A DNA stretch of 64,000 nucleotides, taken from contig JAEUHN010000017.1 of NCBI GenBank assembly GCA_016795365.1, positions 124,001 to 188,000 on the forward strand, written 5' to 3'. The position numbers were made by a program, and so were the translations under genes. Positions 49,801 to 55,167 of the stretch are shown here, in pieces. The notes under the pieces were generated by a model that was not told the origin of the DNA, searched no databases, and saw only the letters and a program-made list of their open reading frames with translations. The stretch comes from Verrucomicrobiaceae bacterium. Its GTDB lineage: Bacteria > Verrucomicrobiota > Verrucomicrobiia > Verrucomicrobiales > Verrucomicrobiaceae. How positions within the stretch are numbered: position 1 is the stretch's first letter; each line of letters begins with the position of its first letter.

Positions 49801-52800
49801 TCGGCCAGACCACAACGGTGAACGCAGGCGACTTCGTGTCCTACACGATCGAAGTCTTCAACCAGGGCAGCACCACCGCCCGTGCCATCCAGATCACGGA
49901 CTACATTCCTGCCGGTATGACCCTCGCGGATGCCAACTGGATCGACAATGGCAACGGAACCGCCACGGGCACCTTTGGAAGCTCGTTCGCCCTCGCTCCC
50001 GGTGCCAGCGCCCAGTTGCCATTGCGCCTCAGGGTGAACACAGGCACCGCCGCCAGCGAGCTGCGCAACCTGGCCGAAATCACCACCGCCCGTGATGCCG
50101 ACGGTAACGTCGTCACAGACATCGACAGCGTGATGGACAGCAACGCCGTCAACGATGGCGTGATGATCGACAATGAGATCAACAACGCGAACTTCGATGA
50201 AGACGACAGCGACTTCGCTCTCGTCACGGTTACTGCTCCTGGCCGTGCCGACCTCGCCTTGCGCAAGAGCCTGAAGCCCGGCCAAGTTTCCAGCGCCCGC
50301 GCTGGTGACAAGGTGGCCTACCGTATCGAGGTCTTCAATCAGGGCGTGCTTGCGGCGAGCGAGATCAAGGTAGTCGATTACATCCCGTCCAGCCTGACCT
50401 TCAGCGCCAGCGACAATCCTTTCTGGACTCTTGAGCAGCCTGGCCTCGCCAGCGTGGTCCTCAGCGGTCCGATCGCCGCCGGAGCCAGCGCCCAGATCGA
50501 TATCGTCCTCGCCGTGGCGGACAACGCCGTGACTGGATCCAATGTGAGCAATGGTGCCGAGATCGCCTCCTTCAAAGCCGCTGGCCCGAATGGCGTGATC
50601 ATCACCACCGATGCCGATAGCACGCCAGACTCTACCCCATCCAATGACGGACTGGCCACCAATGACGCCATCAATGGCGAAAACGGCGACCAGGACGATG
50701 CCGACAGTGAGGTCATTACCGTTCTTGCTCCTGAGCGCATCGACCTCGCGCTGCGCAAGACCTTGAAGACGGGCCAGAATCCGGTGCCAGCACCAGGCCA
50801 GACCGTGTGCTACACGATTGAGGTGTTCAATCAGTGTGGTCAGACGGTGACGGATATCGCGGTGTGCGATTACGTTCCTGCCGGACTGGAGCTTGTCGCT
50901 CCGTCCACGACCGAGTGGACCAGCATCTCTGGCAACATCGTGAGCTGTGTCATCCCTGGGCCTCTCGCTCCTGGCAGCAGCCAGGCCATCCAGATCTGCT
51001 TCAAGGTCGCTGACAATGCGGTGCCTGGAACGGTCATCAGCAACTGCGCTGAGATCTGCGCTGCCAAGGACGAGAAGGGTCAGCCTGCACTCGATGCAGA
51101 CAGCACCTTCGACGCCAACTCGGGCAACGACGGTCGTGTGAGCAACGACGCGATCAATGGTGAGGACTTCGATGAAGACGACCACGACTGTGAGAACATC
51201 ACAGTGGGTGAGTCGGCTCGCTTCGATCTCGCTCTCCAGAAGCGTCTGGCTTCGAACCAGATTGGCTCCGTGCGCCCTGGCGACTTGGTGACCTACTCGA
51301 TCGAGGTTTTCAACCAAGGCACCATCCCTGCTACGCAGGTGGGCATCGTGGATGTCTTGCCCGCAGGCTTCACCCTTGCGGATTCAGCGTGGGTATCGAT
51401 GCCTGGCGGCATGGCGCTGCGCAGCATCGCGGGTCCGATAGCGCCTGCCAGCAGCAGCGTTGTGAACATCACTTTGCGTGTCGGCAGCACCACTGGCAGT
51501 GCACAGAATTTCGCTGAGATTTTCTCGGCACGTAACGGCATCACCAATGTGGCCGTCAATGCGCTCTCGGGCGACGCGGACAGTCCTTATGACGTGAGCA
51601 CCACCAATGAGGGCACCATCGTCGATGATGAACTCAATGGTGCTCTGGGTGATCACGATAGCGCTGACATCGCAGTGATTGAAGTGCTGGCTGGTCCTAC
51701 CCTTGGTGACCGTGTTTGGGAAGATCGCAACGCCAATGGCATCCAGGATCCGAACGAGCAAGGCATCGGCGGTGTGACGGTGTATCTGCTCAATGGCTCC
51801 GGCACGCCTACCGGCCGCAGCACCACCACCGATGGCAATGGCTTCTACACCTTCACTGGTCTTGTGCCAGGTGACTACTGTGTGCAGTTCGATCTGCCAG
51901 CTGGCTTCGCCTTCACCAAGGCTGAGCAGGGCTCTAATGACAACATCGACAGTGATGCTGATGTGATCACTGGCCGCACCGCGAAGACGACTATTGATTC
52001 GACCGAGACCGATGGTTCGTGGGATGCAGGCCTGTTCCGCCCGGCCAAACTGGGTGGCCTGGTATGGAACGATAGCAATGACAATGGTCTCGTGGATCAG
52101 GGTGAGGCCGGCATCGAAGGTATCAGCGTCCAGCTCTGCCTGCTCAATGGCACGGTGGTGGCCACGACCACGACAGATGTGGATGGCACCTACGAGTTTG
52201 CCAACCTGCCTGCTTCTCTCTACCGCGTGAAGATCAATACGCCTCCATCGAGCGCACCTGTCTCATCGTCTAACACCGATCTGGCTGACAACAACCAGCC
52301 GGGCGATGACAACGGCAATCAGAATGGTGCTGGTGCTCCTGCGAAGAGCCCGCTCATCACGCTGAGCTACGGTGAGACCGATACCACCATCGGCTTCGGC
52401 TTCGTGCCGACCGTCGGTGTGGGCAACCTGGTCTTCATTGATCACAATGGCAACGGCATCGCGGATGATGGCGAAGGTGTGAGCGGTGTGACTCTCCGTC
52501 TGTATCGTGACTCCGACACCGTGGGCACCAGTGCTCCAGTGGCGACGACCACGACGGGTGCTGGCGGTAGCTACCTCTTCAGCGGTCTGCGTCCGGGTGC
52601 CTACTTCATCCACATTCCTGCCACCCAGTTCGCCACCGGAGCACCTCTTGCGGGTCGTGTCTCGATCCCAGGCGCTGGCACCGACAACGGTGTGGATGAT
52701 CTGAACGATGAGAACGGCATTGATGTAAGCAGCACTGCTGCCACCGGCATCCGCTCGAATGTCTTCACCTTGTCGCCTGGTGCCGAGCCGATCGACGCGA

Positions 52801-54308
52801 CCAGCGAGACAGGCCTTCGTGCCGATGTGGATAATGCCAACGATGCGAACACCGATCTGACGATTGACTTCGGTTTCGTGGGTGCCAAGGCCTCCACCTT
52901 TGCCTACTGGCAGGCGATCAATGGCCTCAACGGTCAGAATCAGCCTGGTCAGAATGGTGACACAGATACCTACAACAACCTCGTTGAGTATGCACTGTGC
53001 ATGAATCCGGGCAGCGGCGTGCAGCCTTCGCCTGCCTTCTGCGTCCGTCTGAATGCGGGCACCAACCCTGTCGATGGCAAGGTGGAGGCCTTCTACACAC
53101 GCCGTGCTGGTGGTGGTCAGGGCGACATTACCTACACTCTGGAAATCCTGCGTGAGTTGAGCCAGTCGCCGAGCGGATGGGCCACCTCCACACTGACGCC
53201 AGTAGTCACCAACAATGGGGACGGAACCGAGAAGGTGTTCTACCCGAACCTTGAGCTGGAGCCTGTGTTTGCCAATGTCGGCCATGGCTTCGTCCGCCTT
53301 CGTGTGACCCTCACGGGCACCCCCAACACTGGTGTGACCGAGGTCTTCGGCTGGAACCGCCGCGCCTTCCCGGTGCAGTGTGAGAGCTTCGCGATGCCCT
53401 TCCTCCAGAAGGAGCTGTTCAGCGGTGTGGTTGACAGCATCAATGGCTCGATCATCAATGTGACGACATCGGCCGGATCGATCGCTCTCAACACGGCGGT
53501 CAATGCCAGCACGCCCAGCTTCCTGGAAGTCACGGACGGTGATAACGAAGGGCACAGATTTGAACTCAACGAAGCTGCCACCACGGCGACCATGCTGGTG
53601 ATTGATGCCGGCAATGGGCGCAACACACAGGCTGCTCTGCCAGGCAATCTGGTGGGTGACAAGATCGTGGTGCGTCCGCACTGGACCCTCAACAACTTGT
53701 TCCCGAAGACCTACTTCGTTGCTGGACCAGACTCCGTGACCGGTGACCGTCTGATGTTCTTCAACCCGGCTAACAATAACTACGACATCGTCTTCATGGC
53801 AACGGTCGCAGGTCAGCGGCGCTGGGTCCTTGAGGGTGATGCCACCCAGGCTGATGCGGGCAATCGCATCCTGGCTCCTGGCGAAGCTGGTGCCTTCTTT
53901 GTCCATCCGCGTAACAGTCCGATCACCATGGCGTTCGTCGGTATCGTTCGCGCTAACGACTTTGCCGTGCCGCTCAAGGTGGGCAGCAATTACCTCGGTG
54001 GTGGCTGGCCGATCGATCAGAGCCCAAATGATCGTGCGATGACCTTGGCCAATGGCTTCACCGGCGGGCGCTCCAGCACGACGGCTGACAACTTCCAACT
54101 GTGGAAGGGGGATACTGTCCTCCATGCGGAAGGCTATGATACGCACTTCCTCTACAACTTTGGGGGCTTCACCCACTGGCAGTCGGCTTCCAGCCCGGCT
54201 CTCCTCAGCGAGAATGACCTGAAGCTCTTCCGCGCCATGCGTGGAGTGGTCTTCACCAGTCGCGCAGGCAAGGCAAACTATGTGATGCCGATGCCCTGGA
54301 CACCTTGA
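34833..54308 (+). CDS. Giant secreted multi-repeat protein (SdrB-like and DUF11 repeats, TIGR02597-like C-terminus)
   Basis: One uninterrupted 6,491-codon frame, about 650 kDa. Order: signal peptide (about 1-31, ending KLSA); a unique N-terminal region opening VVEEYFIPFDEDD (to about 545); a DUF11-like domain (about 546-680); one SdrB-like domain (about 683-805); 14 SdrB-like repeats opening [IV]SGSVLADTNND (808-2480); 17 repeats opening SIGDFVWxDLDRDGVQDPGEPGI (2481-4502); 7 DUF11-type repeats opening DLALRKSL and containing IEVFNQG (4503-5621); 3 more SdrB-like domains (5622-6019); and a C-terminal part whose last ~310 residues (from about 6180: GVVDSINGSIINVTTSAG, LEVTDGDNEGHRFELNE, GDKIVVRPHWTLNNLFP) match TIGR02597. 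Asp/Asn-rich loops such as DPNGDGNPADG resemble the calcium-binding loops of SdrB domains. The protein is acidic and has only 18 cysteines. Presumably a long cell-surface fibre or adhesin; function is inferred. Confidence 0.93.
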   Translation: MSPKTTTLRNLVQALMVLLTFLGSLLKLSAAPAVVEEYFIPFDEDDILTASQHAYTEYAPLNCGLRGNTLSDPIDPIRSFLSFSVGEDNTVIVFDHWEDGYEPNPNVKTQSSTVIWGDGNLTNGVAPGYADDLLDRGDVVTIKNDVVSTTRLSVVDYDGGDRFVSTGALSVTRSAWATQSETLMAGATEVYSTAAWGTSFKLPVGENYVMLGNSLTDNRFEYTAATIQASQDSTVINIDADANGIAETSVTINRGQSHFVNGGLMQNATITSSKPVNVVVYTSDKCATYEADWYYLPPVSLYSSKYIGPVGTPTTGTTQIHVHNPNASSITVNWFTQGPASAGTLTIPANSAVSVTSPNLSGQRFASTGGENFIAFASISANATGGPSGSSNATSVWDWGYTLIPYSLISNQIISTSWSPGRDPNSSASPTANVSPIWLTADHLSNPTSTSTIKVCVDFNNNGGSLTDINGVTYDQSYNVTPLDSQIIYDPDGDQTAMKLWVCDGSDGVIAAAWGEDPNTAPTGAPSLDLGTTVLNGVPFSAGKNAALANDVNNNGLFDVGDTVRYTVVVRNAGSLPLAASTMHVSDVFPSALVYVAGSTLGQLGTNTPTSVPDDGSGTAFPLDGAGVYVPVAIPPFSEYTYTFDGIIPSFPPGSSIVNNATVNDDTTTRNPTATVTVESLATIGNFVWFDTDLDGFQDGTESGLSGVTVTLLDSSGNNVDSDPLTAGVQPTVTTTNGSGIYSFTVPGGSYIVQVTPPSGYSVSPQNQGVDATDSDISPTTFRTGVITIAAGATDNTNDAGFTQPSSISGSVLADTNNDNTGDTGISGVTVTLFTDPNGDGNPADGTQVGSPTTTATNGSYSFTNLPPGNYLVVETQPAGYLNVTDVDSTTPGDDVANSSTTDNRIPVGLVSNENDTGNDFIEEQPGVISGSVFADTNNDNAGDTGISSVTVTLFTDPNGDGDPADGAQVGSPATTAANGSYSFTNLAPGSYVVVETQPAGYLNVTDVDSTTPGDDAANSSTTDNRIPVAVNAGETDNGNDFIEEQPGVISGSVFADTNNDNTGDTGISGVTVTLFTDPNGDGNPADGAQVGSPATTAANGSYSFTNLAPGSYVVVETQPSGYLNVTDVDSTTPGDDAANSSTTDNRIPVAVNAGETDNGNDFIEELPGVISGSVLADTNNDNTGDTGISGVTVTLFTDPNGDGDPTDGAPVGSPATTAINGSYSFTNLAPGSYVVVETQPAGYLTLSDGDSTTPGDDVANASTTDNRIPVTVNAGETDTGNDFIENQPGTISGNVYVDLDNDNIADQGLQGVVLTLMTDPNGDGNPADGTQVGSTVTTDVNGFYTFTNLAPGSYVVVETQPSGYLTVSDGDSTSPGDDVANASTTDNRVAVAITAGETDTGNDFLEENPGVISGSVLADTNNDDDGDVGIQGVTITLFTDPNGDGNPADGVQVGSPITTNSSGDYTFTGLPPGNYVVVETQPSGYLTVSDGDSTNGGDDLANASITDNRIPVGLDGGENDTGNEFIEEQPGVISGSVLADTNNDNTGDTGISGVTVTLFTDPNGDGDPADGAQVGSPATTAANGSYSFTNLPPGNYLVVETQPSGYLNVTDVDSTTPGDDAANSSTTDNRIPAAVNAGETDNGNDFIEELPGVISGSVLADTNNDNTGDTGISGVTVTLFTDPNGDGNPADGAPVGSPATTAANGSYSFTNLAPGSYIVVETQPAGYLDVTDVDSTTPGDDAANSSAADNRIPVAVNAGETDDGNDFIEEQPGVISGSVLADTNNDNTGDTGLSSVTVTLFTDPNGDGDPADGAQVGSPAMTAANGSYSFTNLAPGSYVVVETQPAGYFTITDVDSTTPGDDVANSSTTDNRIPVGISASESDTGNDFIEEQPGIITGSVLADADNDNDGDTPIVGVVLTLVDSSGNPVDGDPNTSGVQPITTTTQPDGTYTFLDVPPGTYGVKETQPSGYLDVTDSDGGDPSEVRPINVVAGATTNGVDFVEELPGAISGSVLADADNDDDGDSGIAGATVTLFTDPNGDGNPADGTQVGSPATTPANGSYSFTNLAPGSYVVVETQPAGYLNVTDLDSTSPGDDVANSSTSDNRIPVAISAGESDTGNDFIEELPGVITGTVLADVDNDNDGDDPIPSVTLTLVDSSGSPVDGDPNTAGVQPITTTTQPDGTYTFTNIPPGTYGVKETQPPGYLNVSDSDGGNPSEVRPINVVAGTTTSGVDFIEEEPGTISGTVLADTDNDDSGDAPLANVTLTLVDPSGNPVDGDPNTSGVQPITTVTQPDGTYIFTNVPPGTYGVLETQPNGYNSLSDIDGGDPNEVRPILVTAGGDTTGIDFVEEQPAVIAGRVLNDTDGDGDGDAAISGTVITLYTDPNGDGDPTDGVILGSPVTTNANGAYTFSNLDPGSYVVIETQPTGFLTMSDGDSTTDTAGSPADAANSSLTDNRIAVNAKAGETDNGNDFIEAVPATIGDFIFHDLNRNGVQDAGEPGVEGVTVTLYDAAGTTVISSTTTNGLGRYEFADLNPGDYRVGVPLSLTNGDLLSPSDVGSDLADSDANPATGLTAVYNLLPAENDATADVGYYSPKGSIGSLVWKDLNRDGVQQIGEPGIENITVTLYDGSGVAIGSTVTDALGYYNFRDLDPGTYSIGVPATLVEGCILTSPDQGGNDNGDSDAIVATGRTPNFTLGIGENSDTVDIGFLNPLGRIGDFVWMDLNRDFQQNLGEPGIGDVTVVLYNAADVAVGTTTTNGTGFYEFVNLQPGTYSVGFPTTLPNGVVLTDSQQGAAATDSNPNPTTGRTANVTIGQAETNVTIDAGYISPFASIGQFVWRDLDRDGRQDAGEPGIGGVPVNLYNDLGVLVGTTTTDSLGYFHFTMLQPGTYHVSFPTSLGNQDVLTAADAGGDTLDSDADTTTGHTPVVALSAGQNYVDYAAGYVSPLGSIGDFVFMDLNEDGIQDPNEPGISGVTVNLVNGSGTVIGTTTTNATGRYVFMDLQPGTYAVQFPTSIQGGSMALTKLDIGSNDEQDSDASQSSGKTANLTLASGESITSLDAGYVPNFGSIGDRVFADLDRDGVQDSDEPGIQGVTVTLLDDNGDPVGTTTTDAGGYYHFTGLQPGDYVVQFPLSLPNGTVLSTPAQGGDPAKDSDPSTTTGRSAVVAVTASSNITDVDAGYLAPQASIGDFVWKDLNRNGVQDPGEPGIEGVTVTLRNSTGSAIGTTSTDATGHYSFTDLAPGDYSLSFPITFTGGLVLGTADQGADGADSDPDKTTGFTITTTLAMGENDVSWDAAYLSPLGSIGDFVWNDLDRDGVQDSGEPGIAGIAVTLLNSTGDPIGTTTTDSTGHFVFPDLLPGDYALQFPVTLPDGRVLSPTTGGTSSTNSDPDTGTGVTPTITLTSGQTNTDLDAGYYSPLGSVGDRVWLDLDQDGAQDPGEPGIQGVTVTLLNSSGTSLGTTTTAASGHYLFTDLQPGTYSVAFPTSLSDGRLLSSPDQAAGDDALDSDANVSTGKTVPFTLATAENKTTMDAGFYSPDSSIGDFVWRDLDRDGVQDPGEPGIQGVLVTLYDSLGAPVGTTITDATGHFAFTGLKPGDYTLGFPTTLGAGLALSTPDQASDSSDSDPSTTTGRTPVITLTAGQHIDTTDAGYNNPLASISNFVWNDTDRDGTQDSGEQGIQGVTVTLLNSSGTAIGSTTTDASGFYSFVDLQPGTYKVSFPASLNSGALVLTMADQGLDSADSDADKTTGITASLTLVAGQNDDSIDAGYVSPRGSIGDFVFADLDRDGVQDPGEPGIAGMTVTLLDSSGTPLGTTITDGTGRYVFSDLAPGSYAVQFPVTLPGGSVLGMPGQGTDPAKDSDPDSTTGKTTPITLTEGQIVTSVDAGYTNPLASIGDRVWMDVNRDGIQQPGEPGISGVPVTLYNSSGTAVGTDVTDGEGYYTFLGLQPGSYSIGFPATQGGLVLTGADLGTESTDSDANVATGRTGTIALAAGQTYTDADAGYVSPLASVGDFVWLDLDRDGTQDPGEPGIAGVTVTLLDSAGSPVGTTVTDATGHYLFGSLQPGTYSIEFPLNTQPGYVLATPDQGGDEAKDSDASPTTGRTPGFTLTGGVNQLDIDTAYTSPFASLGNFVWHDLNRDGVQQPGEPGIANVTVTLFNAAGTAIGTDVTDATGFYSFVDLQPGEYYIGVPTTMPDGLALGTQNVGDDALDSDVSPLTARSALTTLTAGENDISMDVAYVTPFGSIGDRVWRDIDRDGIQDAGEPGISNVRVTLYDSTGTAIGTDVTDGLGYYSFTDLQPGTYTIGFPTELADGALIGLQDQGTDDKDSDPSATTGRTATITLTAGQAVTTVDAAYINPPLSLGNSVWLDQDHDGVQDLGEPGIQGAKVELFLANMTPARDYEGTLVPSQTTGTDGLYMFPNLAPGDYIVRVTPPASSGLKPTTGGADPDNDNNKDSHGVEMIGESYVQTLPVTLANNSEPVTDGDVDTNTNLSVDIGFYYPKYDLALRKSLPSTQANPIKAGSKVTFAIEVFNQGDIAVNNVSLVDYTPTGLVLDPALSPNWTAQTNGWATGLIINPIAPGKSAVVTITYNVALSAEGQTLHNFAEVTGAKDPDGAVIADVDSTFDASPSNDGLVTNDELYNNNGDEDDHDGGDIVILPPGVWDLALRKSLANGQSLAVNPGDSVTYNIEVFNQGGEPAYNVKVVDYIPAQMTLADLRWSSGTGNTATTTLNQALQPGTSVVLPIILRLNSSVVGPLDVGNAAEIQSFVDVNGGTRPDTDSTPDNIASNDGPQTDDAIGNENSDQDDFDVAIVKVNPPQVFDLAMRKRLAEGQNRSVVRGGLVTFDIEVFNQGSIAASNVVVTDYLPSTLTLEDGNWFPTLPGQVATTIYGPVLPGQSAHVTLTARLSSNATYNATITNTAEISAAYDGAGLAKIDADSVMDNNPTNNGAATDDAISGENGDKDNTDLATFVVAPPGVFDLALRTTLAIGQTTTVNAGDFVSYTIEVFNQGSTTARAIQITDYIPAGMTLADANWIDNGNGTATGTFGSSFALAPGASAQLPLRLRVNTGTAASELRNLAEITTARDADGNVVTDIDSVMDSNAVNDGVMIDNEINNANFDEDDSDFALVTVTAPGRADLALRKSLKPGQVSSARAGDKVAYRIEVFNQGVLAASEIKVVDYIPSSLTFSASDNPFWTLEQPGLASVVLSGPIAAGASAQIDIVLAVADNAVTGSNVSNGAEIASFKAAGPNGVIITTDADSTPDSTPSNDGLATNDAINGENGDQDDADSEVITVLAPERIDLALRKTLKTGQNPVPAPGQTVCYTIEVFNQCGQTVTDIAVCDYVPAGLELVAPSTTEWTSISGNIVSCVIPGPLAPGSSQAIQICFKVADNAVPGTVISNCAEICAAKDEKGQPALDADSTFDANSGNDGRVSNDAINGEDFDEDDHDCENITVGESARFDLALQKRLASNQIGSVRPGDLVTYSIEVFNQGTIPATQVGIVDVLPAGFTLADSAWVSMPGGMALRSIAGPIAPASSSVVNITLRVGSTTGSAQNFAEIFSARNGITNVAVNALSGDADSPYDVSTTNEGTIVDDELNGALGDHDSADIAVIEVLAGPTLGDRVWEDRNANGIQDPNEQGIGGVTVYLLNGSGTPTGRSTTTDGNGFYTFTGLVPGDYCVQFDLPAGFAFTKAEQGSNDNIDSDADVITGRTAKTTIDSTETDGSWDAGLFRPAKLGGLVWNDSNDNGLVDQGEAGIEGISVQLCLLNGTVVATTTTDVDGTYEFANLPASLYRVKINTPPSSAPVSSSNTDLADNNQPGDDNGNQNGAGAPAKSPLITLSYGETDTTIGFGFVPTVGVGNLVFIDHNGNGIADDGEGVSGVTLRLYRDSDTVGTSAPVATTTTGAGGSYLFSGLRPGAYFIHIPATQFATGAPLAGRVSIPGAGTDNGVDDLNDENGIDVSSTAATGIRSNVFTLSPGAEPIDATSETGLRADVDNANDANTDLTIDFGFVGAKASTFAYWQAINGLNGQNQPGQNGDTDTYNNLVEYALCMNPGSGVQPSPAFCVRLNAGTNPVDGKVEAFYTRRAGGGQGDITYTLEILRELSQSPSGWATSTLTPVVTNNGDGTEKVFYPNLELEPVFANVGHGFVRLRVTLTGTPNTGVTEVFGWNRRAFPVQCESFAMPFLQKELFSGVVDSINGSIINVTTSAGSIALNTAVNASTPSFLEVTDGDNEGHRFELNEAATTATMLVIDAGNGRNTQAALPGNLVGDKIVVRPHWTLNNLFPKTYFVAGPDSVTGDRLMFFNPANNNYDIVFMATVAGQRRWVLEGDATQADAGNRILAPGEAGAFFVHPRNSPITMAFVGIVRANDFAVPLKVGSNYLGGGWPIDQSPNDRAMTLANGFTGGRSSTTADNFQLWKGDTVLHAEGYDTHFLYNFGGFTHWQSASSPALLSENDLKLFRAMRGVVFTSRAGKANYVMPMPWTP
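37254..42272 (+). repeat. Array of 14 SdrB-like repeats, mostly 363-bp period
   Basis: The codon for the Ile of the repeat opening 'ISGS' recurs at 37254, 37617, 37980, 38343, 38706, 39069, 39432, 39795, 40158 and 40521, exactly 363 bp apart, then at 40860 (339), 41223 (363), 41562 (339) and 41901 (339). Units are 121 residues, or 113 in a shorter form with DPNTSGVQPITTTTQPDGTY. Units 2-4 and 7-9 are nearly identical at protein level and share long stretches of DNA; units 5-6 are more diverged. Confidence 0.93.
42273..48338 (+). repeat. Array of 17 SdrB-like repeats, second type (~351-357 bp)
   Basis: Units of about 117-119 residues opening with IGD(F/R)VW.DL(D/N)RDGVQ..GEPGI and ending in DAGY.(S/N)PL. 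Successive openings fall near 42276, 42627, 42981, 43332, 43683, 44040, 44394, 44745, 45096, 45453, 45804, 46158, 46512, 46860, 47214, 47565 and 47916. They are clearly more diverged from each other than the preceding array. The last unit is longer (about 142 residues). Confidence 0.9.
48339..51695 (+). repeat. Array of 7 DUF11-type repeats (~474-492 bp)
   Basis: Units of about 158-164 residues begin with (F/W/V)DLALRKSL and contain T(Y/F).IEVFNQG, (V/T)DY.PAGM, and an acidic end (DSTPDN..SNDG...DDAI..EN.D.DD.D). Starts are near 48339, 48816, 49290, 49764, 50241, 50733 and 51216. The sixth unit alone carries eight cysteines. Confidence 0.9.
51696..52889 (+). repeat. Three C-terminal SdrB-like domains
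   Basis: Three diverged SdrB-like units (openings LGDRVWEDRNANGIQDPNEQGI, LGGLVWNDSNDNGLVDQGEAGI and VGNLVFIDHNGNGIADDGEG) join the DUF11 array to the C-terminal region. Units one and two each carry a single Cys. Confidence 0.85.
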
Positions 54309-54322
54309 TCAACTGCTCCCGA

Positions 54323-54354
54323 GCTTGCCCTGATCGAGAGAGGTCAGGGCAGGC
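54323..54354 (+). terminator. Hairpin after the giant gene, possible terminator
   Basis: GCTTGCCCTGA pairs with TCAGGGCAGGC (11 bp, one G-T wobble) around a 10-base loop, 14 bases after the giant-protein stop. It is followed by TTACCGG, not a T-run, so it may stabilise the 3' end or act as an attenuator rather than a full terminator. Confidence 0.45.
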
Positions 54355-54424
54355 TTACCGGCAAAAGAGTTTAAGATAGCCCTTGTGTCTCATTTTGATT
54401 AAATATATATTTCCCATAACCAAT

Positions 54425-55147
54425 ATGAAAACAAACAGGAGATTCTCCTTCCTTGCCGCCCTTGGCCTCGCTTGTCTGGGGTTGGTTACCTCCTCGCAGG
54501 CGACCACCATCAACTGGGGCACCTACTTCTCGGCCACGACCTACTTGTTCGACTCCAACGGAGTGCCGCTGACCTCGGAGTATGTCTTTGAGTTGGGTTC
54601 GTTCGGCACCTTCATTCCTACTTCTGCGAACATGACCGACTGGCAGGCGAACTGGAAGCCATTCGATCGTGCGGTGGATACTGATGGGTGGATTCCTTCC
54701 ACCGGCACCGTGGGCTCAACAGCCACGCTGGAGACCGACTTCACGACTGACAACGCTACTTTGTCCCAGTCCAACACCTTCGCCCAGGGCGAGCAGGCCT
54801 ACATCTGGATCTACAAAGGCACTGCGGGCAATCCCAACTACTCCCCCGGTCTCGAATGGGCTCTGGTGACCAACAATTCTTCGGACTCCAATGTGGCAGA
54901 TGACTGGCTTTTCCCAGCTCCTTCGGGCCACGTGATCACCACTCTCGACTGGCGCATCGAAGACGCGACGTCATCGCCCTTCGGAGGTCTGAACGACACC
55001 CAATACGACGGATCGCACACATCCACGCCTCCGGCCTTCATCCTTCAGACGCACACAACGGCAACCATCCCAGAACCAGGAACCGGCTTGCTTCTGGGTC
55101 TCACCGCCCTGGGCCTGATTCGCAGGAAGCGCAGCGCCCGCGCCTAA
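54425..55147 (+). CDS. PEP-CTERM sorted secreted protein
   Basis: A 240-residue protein with signal peptide (MKTNRRFSFLAALGLACLGLVTSSQA), an Asn/Thr/Ser/Trp-rich beta-type body (NWGTYFSATTYLFDSNG opening) and a C-terminal PEP-CTERM signal: IPEPG, a hydrophobic helix (TGLLLGLTALGLI) and the basic end RRKRSARA. PEP-CTERM proteins are processed by exosortases and are often linked to exopolysaccharide or surface assembly. No exosortase gene is in the window. The body has no recognised family. It follows the giant gene by 116 bases on the same strand and may be cotranscribed or have its own promoter in the AT-rich stretch just upstream. The first in-frame TTG 14 codons earlier is less likely. Confidence 0.88.
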   Translation: MKTNRRFSFLAALGLACLGLVTSSQATTINWGTYFSATTYLFDSNGVPLTSEYVFELGSFGTFIPTSANMTDWQANWKPFDRAVDTDGWIPSTGTVGSTATLETDFTTDNATLSQSNTFAQGEQAYIWIYKGTAGNPNYSPGLEWALVTNNSSDSNVADDWLFPAPSGHVITTLDWRIEDATSSPFGGLNDTQYDGSHTSTPPAFILQTHTTATIPEPGTGLLLGLTALGLIRRKRSARA

Positions 55148-55167
55148 CTCCCCGGCACAGTCCTGCC

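Noticed and set aside
52263-54176. 637-codon open frame on the minus strand, and similar frames at 49737-51317 and 41292-42296
   Set aside because: Antisense shadows of the giant protein gene produced by its repetitive codon use; no family resemblance, and starts follow no gene structure.
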